Below are positions 48,501-60,500 of a stretch of DNA of 64,000 nt, in pieces; position 1 is the stretch's first letter; each line of letters starts with the position of its first letter. The position numbers were made by a program, and so were the translations under genes. The notes beneath the pieces are model-generated. The model worked only from the letters and a program-made list of their open reading frames with translations. It was not told the DNA's origin and did not search any database. Source of the stretch: Chimonanthus salicifolius (lineage: Eukaryota > Streptophyta > Magnoliopsida > Laurales > Calycanthaceae); contig CM023533.1 of the NCBI GenBank assembly GCA_013350335.1, positions 34,900,170-34,964,169 on the forward strand, given 5' to 3'.

Positions 48501-51500
48501 AAGCATGGCTTGATTAATCCGATTGAAGTGAATTAATGACCTTGATTAGACAAATCAAGATATGATTTTAATGGCCCAAAAAGTATGAGGATCAGAACTC
48601 TTATGCAGTAATGAAAGGAAGGATGACTTGGTTTGTATTCTAGGATGGATCTTAGGGTCTCAAAGCAAGGAGGCATAAGAGGAGATGAGGGCGCTCTATG
48701 GGGACTCCTTATTTACACCAATGAGGACGGGGATTTGGATAGGTGATTTGTCAGGTGAGTTCTCTATTAAGGCCATAGTTAAAGAAGTTTCAACCAAGGG
48801 TTCTACTAAAATGCCTTGGGTTGTGGCATGGAAAACAAAAGATTCTCTAAGGGTCCAAGTGTTTCTTCGCTGTTCCTTTTTGAGGGAATTGTGGTTGAGG
48901 TTTGTCAGCTTTATGGCTGCTCTGGGTCTTTAACAATTCTATTTTGCATGTTATAGAGGAATGGGGAATTAATCCCTTCAATGGCAGGAAGAAGTTGGCT
49001 TGGGTTTGGATTATGTGGTCCATATGGAGGAGAGAAATTCTAGGATTATTGAAAGTAAAGTGAGAGAGGTAGAGGAAATTTTCTAGAGCTCTAGGTCAAG
49101 GTTGTACAGGTGGTTGTCAATAAGCAGAGTTTGAAGGTTTTTTTTTTGAAGGATTTTATGTCTTGGGAAGGTTGTTTGAGAACAGGGGAGGGGAGGGGAG
49201 GGGAGGGGAGGTGTAACACTTCGGAATTCCATGTTATCAATATTTACGGAATTTGCCATTTTAATTGTGAATTAACGGATATGAACTTAGATGGGTAAGG
49301 TGTTGGGTCAATGGCCCAATTAAGACCCAACGGTTATGGTATAAGGTTCAATTTAAAGTAAATGGGTAAGGTGCATTTAATTGGGTCAAGGTTGCTAATT
49401 GGGTCAAAATGCCCAATTGGGACCCAATGGGTCATAGTTGACTTGGTCGACCACCAAGTGAGTTCAAGCCTAACTTAATTGGGGCTGAATTAAATGGGAA
49501 TGCAATCAAGTGATTGAGTTGATTTTAAATGATGAGTTAAGTGAGTTGAGTTGATTTGAATTAAAATTATATGAGTTAGGTGAGTTGGAATGAGAGTTTC
49601 ATCTCATGGATGAAACCCCCATTTGGATCATTAATGGAGGTGGACGGTTACCCATTTCAAATTTCAAATTCAAAGGCACACGTTGGAGTCTTGGAGTTTC
49701 ATCTCATGGATGAAACTCCCACATAGAGAGATAATGGAGGTGGACGGTTACACATTTCAAATTCAAACAAGGATACACGTTGGAGCCTTGGAGTTTCATC
49801 TCATGGATGAAACTCCCACATGGAAAGATAATGGAGGTGGACGGTTACACATTTCAAATTCAAACAAGGATACACGTTGGAGCCTTAGAGTTTCATCTCA
49901 TGGATGAAACTCCCACATGGAGAGATAATGGAGGTGGACGGTTACACATTTCAAATTCAAACAATTTTGATATTCATCTCACTCTCTCCCTCTCCCTCTT
50001 GGCTGTTTCTCTCCCTCAAACCCTCTCTTAGCCGATCACTCCTCAAGACAAAAGACTTAGAAAAGTTTTTGATCTTAAGCTAGCACACAAGGCCGAACAC
50101 TCTCTCTCAAGTCACAATCTCGGCCAAAGAAGTAAGAAGGAAAGAGGAAGAGGATAAGGAAAGAAAGGATTGAAAGAACAAGTCAGAGCAAAAGAAACCA
50201 GAGGAGTCGCGGAACCGGTAGGTATTTTGATATATTTGGTTTAAAGTAAGGAACCATAGGGTTCGGCCATGGTGTATGGCAGAACCCCACGGAAGAAAGT
50301 TGGGGGATGATTATGGTATTTTAGTGGAAAAGAAGAACCATAAGGTTCGGCCATAGTGCATGGCCGAACCCCATGGAAGAACATTGGTTATATGTTAATG
50401 GATCTTGAGGGATAAAAATCATGGACATATGGGTATGAGTTTAAAAGGTTTTTAAAGGGTTTAAATGGATGTGTGTATGAGAACCATCAAAGGACTAAAT
50501 CTTAGTTGTATGATTTTTAAAAGAAATTAAGGAACCATAGGGTTCGGCCATGTTACATAGCCGAACCCCATGGAAGTGTGTTAGTAATGGTTTATGGACT
50601 TAAGTATTTTTAGATCATGGTAAATGATGATAAAAAAGGATGAATCTAAACCTCATGGAGGGACCTTGGTTTATGGACTTAAAAATGGTAATGGATTCAA
50701 TGGAGAAATGGGAATTTAGACATCATAGGGTTCGGCCATGGTGTATGGCCGAACCCCATGAACCTTCTTAAATGGGTCATTTGTGGTTCTATGTATGTGT
50801 AAAGGAAGGGATTATCAAAACAAGGAATAAAGGGAATTATTGGAGTTTTATGTTATGATCACTTATGTATCTAGGTTATGATCAATTTTGGACCTAAGCA
50901 TGAAGTGATGGGAATAATGGCAAATGTGTAAATATGGGAGAAAATGATAGATCATGGGTTTGGCCATGGTGTATGGCCGAACCACATGAGGAATGTGTTT
51001 GGTGGACTTAGATTATTATTAATGTTAAATAAGTATTGCATAAGTGATGAGATTAGTGAATCAAAGGATGAATGGTCTTGGACTTAATTAAAAGATCAAA
51101 GGACTTGAAAAAGGGACTAAAATCAAGATGGTGAGGTTCGGCCATGTTGTATGGCCGAACCCCACTAAGGTGTATTTGGTGGACTTAGGTTTTTTTAAAA
51201 GTGGTCTACTTATATATGATTGGTTAAATCAAAAGAGGGACAAATTCAAGTGGGTGAGGTTCGGCCATACAACAAGGCTGTGTTTATGGACTTAGACCTA
51301 ATGTTAAATCAAATGGAATATGGGATTGACTTGTTGATATGTAACAAGGTGACGGGACCTCATAAACGGTGCGCGATCGTGAGCGGTTGCCAATTTAAGA
51401 AGCAAGGACGCTTTAATGGTCTTTGGTAGGATTCTACCTTTTTGAAACCATGGGTTTATGTATGATGGTTTTTATCTTATTTTGATGAATTTATGTTGTA

Positions 51501-54500
51501 AAAGATATGTTCCAAATGTGAGTTTTAATGCTATGTTTATAATATAAAATAACATGTGTTTCATTAGCATCTCATACATGGCATGGGGTGAAGGATATGT
51601 AACCGGAGGGGCCACACTTCGTCGGGGCGTCCGAAAGACCACTGTGGGGATACCTTGATGTGCATTTTCCATCAAGAGGTAACCGGAGGGGCCACACTCC
51701 GTCGGGGCGTCCGAAAAACCTATGTGGGGGTACCTTGATGATGAGAATCCCATCAAGAAGTTATATGTTCTTGTGATGGGTGGAACTCATTGCATTTGAC
51801 ATCATGACATGGCATTGTTTTATACGGTTTTGACATTATGTTATTATACATGATTTGTACTAACCATGTGTAGACCCTATATGGAATACCTACTGGACGC
51901 GTTGTTCTAACGCCCTACTTCTACACTAGTGGATGACACAGGAAAGGAAAGGAACGATGATCATGATCGGAGCCAAGCATAGGAGCTTGGATATGTGATT
52001 GGATTATATTTTATTTAAGTTACTCATGGACTTGTAATTTGAGTAGTTAGATTTCGGACATGTAATAACTTAGATAATTTTGCTATGGTTTGAATGGTGT
52101 GTTGGATGTTAAGTTAAGTTTAATTATGGTTAAAGACTTGAAGTACTTTGCTATCTAAAAAGGAATAAATTTAGGTTCTATTATAATCCGCAGTTACTTT
52201 TTAATTCCACAAGTTAACTTATTACGTGTGAACCGTTTTCATGGACTTAATCCATGCACACATAGGGTTGGTCAGTTAAGGGTCGGACTTTAGAAGTCCG
52301 GACTTAACTCGCGTCGTGACGTCCCGCTCTTTATCTCACTCTTGAAAGCGAGTGAAAAAGGGCGGGGCGTTACAGGAGGGGGGTAAATGCGAGAGAAATT
52401 TTAGATGGTTGGTCCTCTCCAAATGGTCATTTTAAGTTTAGGGGTAAACTAGGTCCATTTGGGATTCGGGGAGTGGTGCATAATGGGAATAGTGAGAGCT
52501 ATTTATCTTTGGGTGACGCACAGGAATGGTAGACTCATTGTTGAAGGTGATTCTGCTAATGCCATTGCATGGGCTGGTAGTAGGAAGAGTCCCCCTAATG
52601 CCATTGCCTGGGCTAGAGGCATTCTTTTCAGCATGTTGCGCACTCAGCTAATAGTGTGGTAGATTTCTTGGCGAAAGTTGGAGTCCAGAAGCAACAGCTG
52701 GTTTTGGAGTTCTTGTCATTTGAAGAAATTGATTTGGGGCGTATAGATGTTGGGGGTCTTTTCTTTTTTGGTGTTTACTCTGTCTTTCTTTAACTGATGG
52801 GTTTGTATAGCATGATGATGAGATGTTTTATTTTTTTAGAGCCCATGGATGCCCATGATTCTAAGGAGGCAGAAATGTTAAAGATCTAAAACCTTTGGAT
52901 CTTTAGGCTAATCATGGTTAGGTTAGTGATTGAGGGAGATTCGTCAAATGCCACCAAATGAGCTATTGTTAGGAAAAAAAACCCTTGGAAACTGATCCCA
53001 ATGATCAAAGAGATTCAAAGCATTTTAGATGCTTTGGCAACAACATAACAAAATTCTTGGCCAAGGGCAGCATGGGGTGATGTGATTTGTTATGTTATGG
53101 GGGTTTCAGTTTCCTTTCTTTGGTTTCTTTACAAGGGTATAGTCTCTCATACCACATTACTTTTGTTTCTTGGTACCTTTCTTTTTATTTAATAATATTT
53201 TTTGTTCATGTTCCCCATTCTCCTCCCCCTCCCCTCTCCCCACCCACACACAAAGAAAATGAGAAAAATTTGAACAGTTATCAGAATAGGATTAGTTGGC
53301 AAAGAAAAGAGCAGAGAGGGAGAACTTTTGTAGGGCTTGGAGTTCCAATAATAGGGTCATTTCCTCTCTCTTTCACTTTTATACTGGGTATCCTCCAAAT
53401 TGAGTGATATACATCCTATATAGTCTCTGTGTATTCCTTCAATACAAGTGAAAGTGCCAACTTGGCAAGATACTGGATTTCTTACATTCAAAATGTCTTG
53501 ATGTTCGAAAAGTATTCTGAGTGATTGCTCTAATGTCTTTGCAACAGCTCCACAGGTATCTCTGCGCACCGTTTCAATACCTTTAGCATCAAACACTGGT
53601 GTCTTCTGATCAGCACTCTCGTAACTGTACCCAACATATCTCTTCTTTGTAAGTAGAACACATGGATGATAGACCTTCTCCATTTTCAATCTGACTGGAT
53701 TGGGATTCATTGCAGTTACTGCAGATGCAATCTCCTGTCCAATTCTGAAGGATTCGGCCATGGTGCATCCTTTAAGGAGAACAAACATGCTGCAACACAG
53801 AAAATCTTTGTGTTCAAAGCAAGATCCTTTAGACTTTGATGCCGAAAGGGAAAGAGTGAATGGATCAAGATACATGTAAAAAAATACCTGTCTGTATCAC
53901 CATAGATAACTCGGGCATTCCACTTGTCTTGTGTATTTACAAAAGAAATGGCTTTTTCAAGTGTTCTACGGCCACATTGGACAATGCTGTCTGCAAGTTC
54001 TGCACAGGGCATGCGGCCACTAAACCCAGCGGCTGTGTAGCCATAAGTGACATTTGCTATCAGCTTCAAAGCAAGTTGTCTTGCATTGAGTATCTGAAGA
54101 TAATTGCAGAATTCAGTGGTCAAACATGTGACTACTGCTATTCTTGAGATTGTTGTATAGGATATTTTTCTTAGGAAGCATGTAGCTAACTCTACATTCT
54201 ATTCCACTAATGAAAGCTATACAAGTCAAACTTGAGATCTATAGAATGGATTGCATCAGTTCAGGAACATCATGTTAAGGGAAAACTATTCCGAGGAAAA
54301 TGACATAAATAACAGTGGAACTCTTGAAAACAACCGATATACAATATTCTCACCTTATCTCCATTGTTACCGAGATAAGGTGAACATCTGACATAAATAA
54401 CTCAGTTGCAGGATTCTCACCTTATCTCCATTGTTACCGAGATAGATTGTTCAGCTGGATAGTTGGATACTCAACTTTTGTAAATAATAAACAGTGGAAC

Positions 54501-57500
54501 TCTTGAAAACAACCGATATACAGTATTAAAGCAATGTAATTAGGCTTTTGACAACACATCTAGTGTTTTTGACTCTTGATTTGCTACATTGGACATTTAG
54601 ACCTAACATTCAAAAGATTTAACCAACTATTACCCTATCCTTTACAAGTTTATAAAGTATATTATAAAGCATGAAAAAGGTAGAAACTGGAGAGCAAGGA
54701 AGTGATGCCGGTCAGTGATATTAGAGCACTGAAATAATGAAAGTAAAGGAGATGGTTTTTGATGTAGGACACGCAGCGCTTACAAGGAATATTTAGCATT
54801 TTCATATTTATTTTTATTTCTATTTTGTTCGATCCTATCTTGGATCCAAAGTCTTGTTTTAGCAAGGAAGCCAAGTCGGTGGCTTTCCTAGTTTGTTTAG
54901 GAGTCTTAGACAAGTTTAGAAGTTGTAGAAGATTTGGAAACCACTCACGTGGCCTTCCCTAATTCGCATATTCTATTTACAGTTCTTAGTTTTCTATATA
55001 AGCTATGTAATGGGTTGAGACAGATATACACGATGGATATTCAATAAAAAAAAAAAATATTTGAAGGCATAGCCTTTTTCCTATCTTCTTTATTTATTCT
55101 TCTCCTGTCTAGCTACAGCCATATCTTCTTCTTCCTACCTAGTTGCAGCGTGCTTCCGCATCAGTTTTAGTATCAAAGGGGACTATAATTAGAATCATGT
55201 TGAAGTGTATAATATGGTAGGACTGTAGTCATGATGATCACCGAAAGGGTCAATTTCCAATCTCGAAATGGGTGTCAATACTGTGTATTCTACCTCTATA
55301 TAGAAGTTGCCTTGTATATAAAAAGTATAAAATTGAAAGAAATCAATAAAAATTTGGAGCTCCAATTCATGTCCATCAATTAGGAAGACATGGACACATT
55401 GCTTTGGGTTCCCTCTCATTGTCAAGAATTGTGATTCTATCTAGGACTTTGGGAGGAAATTGGGGAAGGTATTGGAGGTCAATAAGGATAATTTGGGGAG
55501 GAGAGATCTCTCCATGTTGAGATTGTTGCTAAAGGTGGGGAACTCAAAAGTTACTCCGAAGGAGGACATCTTGAAAATCTCAGACAGGGCTTACACAAGT
55601 GTGAGAGACCATGTATGTGGAGGACCGGGCCGTGGAGGGAATTGTTACTGTGGAATTAGGTGAAGAAGGACGATGGAAACTGAGTCCTGCAGATGGCGAT
55701 GCAGAGGCCAAGAATGCAAATGAATCCTTCAATTGGGGGACGACATGGACTTCAGCGGGTGATTCATGAATTCCAACAAACGAAGTTGCACAAAAATAAT
55801 GGTGGACTCTGGCAGAGATGGGCGGCTACTCCCACTGTCGCATGTGCAATCGAAAATGTGCATGGGCAAAGATCGAGGCACTCCCTCAGCAGGAAACAAC
55901 AATTGAGACCTGGTAGGTAGGCAAACACCGTTGCAAGCTCCTGTGGCAACACCGACCATTGAAGGAAAAAAGGTCTTTGCAGAGGTTTGCGAAGAGTGGA
56001 CCATAGGGAAGGAAACAATGAAAGGGAAAATGGGGAAGGAGGCTAGGGCAGGCTTCCTTTTGAGGGATCTATCAAATTCAAAATTTAAAATGGCATTGGG
56101 TATGAGCTGGATCCTGGGCTGCGAGACTAATGAGACAATTCCGGCCTAAAGCCCCAAACCAAGTGGCCCTATTTTGGGCCTGGGTCTGCCCATAGTCCTA
56201 GCTCATATTCTTCATTGTTGGGCCACCTCTTTGATGAGTCCAGGAAATCGATCAATTGGATGGTTGGTACAAGCACACTTACCTTTTCGTAAGGCAATAG
56301 AAAGTTCAGGTTCAAAGGGAGAGGGATCTGAGCCACTAGTAAACGGTTGAGTAGTGTCATGTTGAGCCGTGGGCGTATGCTTTCTTCATTGATACACAAG
56401 AAGAGTCTTGGATTTTTCAAAAGAAGCAACATCGTCTGTGAGAATAGGAATACCTGAAGGAAATGAAGAGTCGGAACAAGTATGATCAAATAGGAAATAA
56501 CATGTTCAAAAAAGGTGATGCCTATGGAGACATGTGTCTTACTATTGACAAGGAATCAATAACATGAGATCAGGAACCAGTAGAAATCATATGGCATAGA
56601 CATCTCTAGAACTATGTACATTTATTTTTTGTGGCAACGTTTTTTTGAAGACCATTTTGTTATTTTTTGTGGCAATGTTATTACCCTATCTCTAGAACTG
56701 TCAACATATTTTAGTGACATGCCCTTTCTAGATTTCTTTTTTTCCTTTCTTTTATGTATTGACATTTTAAGGGGACAATCAAATAGTGAAATGCCAATAT
56801 CGTAAATAGGTGTTCGACAGGGTCTACTGCTGTCCCTGAAAACTAGCATCGATATGCATGTTGCAGACAAACAACCAAAAAAAAATGGTCATCAAAATAC
56901 TGTGCACAATGTATAACTGCAAACACAAAATATCAAGAAAACAAGTGGGATGGAAATATTTTCACCCTATGTAAAACTCGTTCTGAAGGCATTAATTTCT
57001 TCATTGCTTCCTTCACCATGATTCTAGTTGACAGTATTTCCTCCAATAAACGAGGAAGCACGCCTTTACGAACCTGCATTATCCAAAAAAAAATGAAATT
57101 TGTCCAATTACTAAACTATTCAAATGTTTAAATGAAAAAAAGAACCCCATTATAATGTGATTAGCATTTAGTACAAGGAAATTGTGAGGAAGTTAAAATT
57201 TCAGAATCACCAAAGCACTGGTAAAGCACCAACTCAATCCTCAGTTTCAAATACTAGATGTTTAGGAAGAAACTCAAGATTGATGGGAGGAAAAGGCAGT
57301 CAAATGGAGCCAGATTCTGAAAATACTAAAGAAGATGATCCAAAAGAAAGAATTGAAAGGCTCGTACTTTGAAGAGTCCAATGTGCTTGCATAAATGGTC
57401 TAATCCAACTAGGACTTGGGTAGGATTAATCCCATTTTGACTTAACTTCTTCTATTCCCATGCAAGCCATGCATGCATGTACGTTACTTGTGCGAGTCTT

Positions 57501-60500
57501 TACATAGGACCCACTTCAAAATCACATTCAGCTGAATTTGAACCCGGGCCTTGAGATGAATGGAAATTGCAAAGCACATGTGGAACTTGGACCTTGGAGC
57601 AACTCATTGGGCTTCGGCCCATATATGGGTCCAAATATTCCACTCGGTACCCGTAACTGTTAAATTGCTCTCGCACCTGCCGAGATCAAAAATAAAATTT
57701 TCATCTTTCAACTTGGGGCTCAAACTTTGCTAAATTGCTAGGGCGCTCGCCTGGATCAAAATTAAAAGTTTGATCACGTCCACAAATGCCCGCATCAAGA
57801 CCCCATCAAAAATTCTCATGGTAACCTCTTCCAGAATGGATCTTGAGTTTTCCACTTCTAGGAGCAACCTTAGTGTGGATAGGTCCTTCCTCTCCAAATT
57901 ATCATTGTCGATGTCTAGAACTCTTCCCATCCTGCTTCCAAATTGTAAAATAGAAACCACATTCAGGCCACTAATGGGAAGCCAAAGCAATGGATCCAGG
58001 TCCACTTGACAGATTGGAAGAAGTTGGGGCTCGAATTTCCATTGTTCTAAAGAACGACTTCCATTGCGATTGTGAAGCCCAAGGTTGTCAAAATCGCACG
58101 ATTCGCGAGTCGAATCGTGGGGTATTACGATTCAACTCATATCAAGTATCGAACTCCCCAAAAAACAGTGCGTTTTTTTACTGAACCGCGAATTGTGCGA
58201 TGCGAATCGTATGAATCATAGTCACGTACAATTCATATGAGAGGAGGAGAGGAAGAGCAAAAGACACGGTTTTTTTGGAAAAAAATAAACAAATTTTGGA
58301 AAAACAAAGCCTAGCTTTTTGCATGATACCTATTTAGGTATAACTCTTCTATCATTACAGATCTCTCTCTCTCTCTCTCTCACATTGCCCTCAAATAAAA
58401 AATTTGGCTCGAGGGCGGACCCCTTTGACCCCCGAATGAGTTTGCACCAGCACATCTATGATGATCAGGCTCCACAGATCCTAACATGCCTCTATTTTTC
58501 TCTTTGTTTTTGTTTTTCTCTTCTTCTGAAAATCTTCTTCTTTTTTCTTTCTTTGCTTTTGTTTTTGTTTTTCTTTTCTTCTGAAAATTTTATCCTCTTT
58601 TCTTTCTTTGCTTTCATTTTTCTATGGTATCATCTGCATGACTTATGTAATGCTATGTATGTAATAAATTTCATGAAATAATAATAGAATTAAGTTTGCA
58701 GGTCAACAATTCCCTTCCATAGTCATACAGTATAATGTATAGTGTATAACAATATATTGTTATATTGTATAATATATGGTGTACAATATACTGTATTTTG
58801 GAATGTTAAAATTTGACTTCTAATGCATTTTTATGAATCTTATGATTCTACGATTTACGATTCACGGTTCACACCCCTAAACCGATTCATGATACGGTTC
58901 GATTTTGACAACCTTGGTGATGCCCATTACTGAGCTTCCTCGGTCCAAGCTGTGATCAAGAACCAACTGCCTCCCTACCAGCATACTGTTGAGCTGAGTA
59001 TGCCTTTCTCTTCACTGAATCATCCCACCTCCTGCAAGCTAATACATAGTTCCGCCGAGGATACGAGTGATCTCTGATGCCAGTCGTTCGAGCTACTCAA
59101 CGAAATCTCATAGACAGGGTTTTTGGCGTGAGATCCTTGTTATCTGACACAACCTTGACCAAGAGAGGCTACCTGCACCGATTCTTGGAGGAAGGATGTC
59201 TTTACCATCGGTGCCTGCCTGGTATGAACTTTCTGCTTCAGTACACCCTTATTTTCGTCCTCTTCTTTCCTTTGTTCCTGTTCCATCCTACTCCCTGACA
59301 CCTTTTGACTTCCATCTCTCCCATACAACACCACTTGCACTAAAATCCTCCTACCACCTATCCAACATCATTAGAGCCTTGAATGGACCTTGTCGCCACA
59401 CCCTCTCCCTTCATCCAGTATACAAAGGAGTGCAGAGCTCATTTGCAAACCACCCTCATAAACTTGCAAAGAGTCAAGCTAGAAAGAACATTGAAAGTTT
59501 GCAAAGAATCAAGCCAAAGAGAACCTTGAAAACTTGCAAGGAGTCAAGCTAAGGAGAGAATCTTGGGAAAGAGTTGAACCCCCCAAGTTGTGAAGCTTGT
59601 TGGATAGCTTCCAGATCTTGCAAGCTAGCCAAGAATTTTAGCAAGTAAGAGTTAAAGCTTGAGTGTCCAAGTCTCTTGTATTCTCTTTGTGATGAATCTA
59701 AGTTGAGTTCCTTTGTTGTGTGTGGTTTGGTGTGATCAACTTGGTCACATAGTGACCAACTTGGTGGAAAGGCTCAATCACTTAAGCATTGGAGGCAAGA
59801 GTGACTTCTGATAGGCTTGAATCAAGGAAGGATTTGCTAAGTCTGTGACACTAGGCACAAAAAGGGTCTAGCCCTTAAGTTATGACAAAAACAAAATTAT
59901 GCTGCACCTTTAACTACTATGATGATGATGAACATAACCAAGCAAGTTACTATAATGAAGGCCATGGAGTAGTTTTAATATTCATCACTAGATTGAGACA
60001 CAATAGCATGCTTTGAGCAACTCCAAGAACCTACATTTTTTCCAATAAGGAAATATAACATCAACTTGTAGATCATCTATATCACCAGCCCAATCATCAG
60101 TGAAGACAATTAGAAATGGAGTAGGCACAAGTTAGATTTAGTCCCCAACTATATCTGTCTTTAATACAGCAATGAAATCTTTAAAGAAGCCCAATGAGTG
60201 GTAGTTCGTCAACAACTGTATCAGGAAACTTGATTAACCTCAAGTCAAGCCCTATCATGATTGAACATAATTGCAGACCCATGATGCTATGGTACTTTGT
60301 GGGTTCAACAAGTTGTGGTAAGAAAACAGTTTTCTTCCACTACAAAACCAGAGCTTTTTTGCAAGATTACATCTTATCATTGTTATGAGTTGGCAGGTGG
60401 TTCACCCATATGATCTTATTATCATTCTTTCATAACATTTTTTTTTTTTTGAATGAAGAACTTTAAGAAAATGACAAACAAAATATAAGGGAATAAAACA

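Larger units (their letters stand above)
49212..52374. mobile_element. 3163-bp solo LTR with exact 5-bp target duplication
   Basis: It begins TGTAACACTTCGG and ends GGGGCGTTACA, so it has TG...CA ends with a TGTAAC/GTTACA inverted repeat. GGAGG is duplicated exactly on both sides (49207-49211 and 52375-52379). LINE sequence resumes across the junction. No coding region, PBS or polypurine tract is inside, so I read it as a solo LTR of an element with very long LTRs. Internal structure: four copies of a 97-100-bp repeat (about 49595-49975), seven GGTTCGGCC hairpins (50259-51268), and an 80-bp direct repeat (about 51599-51760). Alternative: a complete large non-coding element, but no second LTR is visible. 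Confidence 0.85.
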
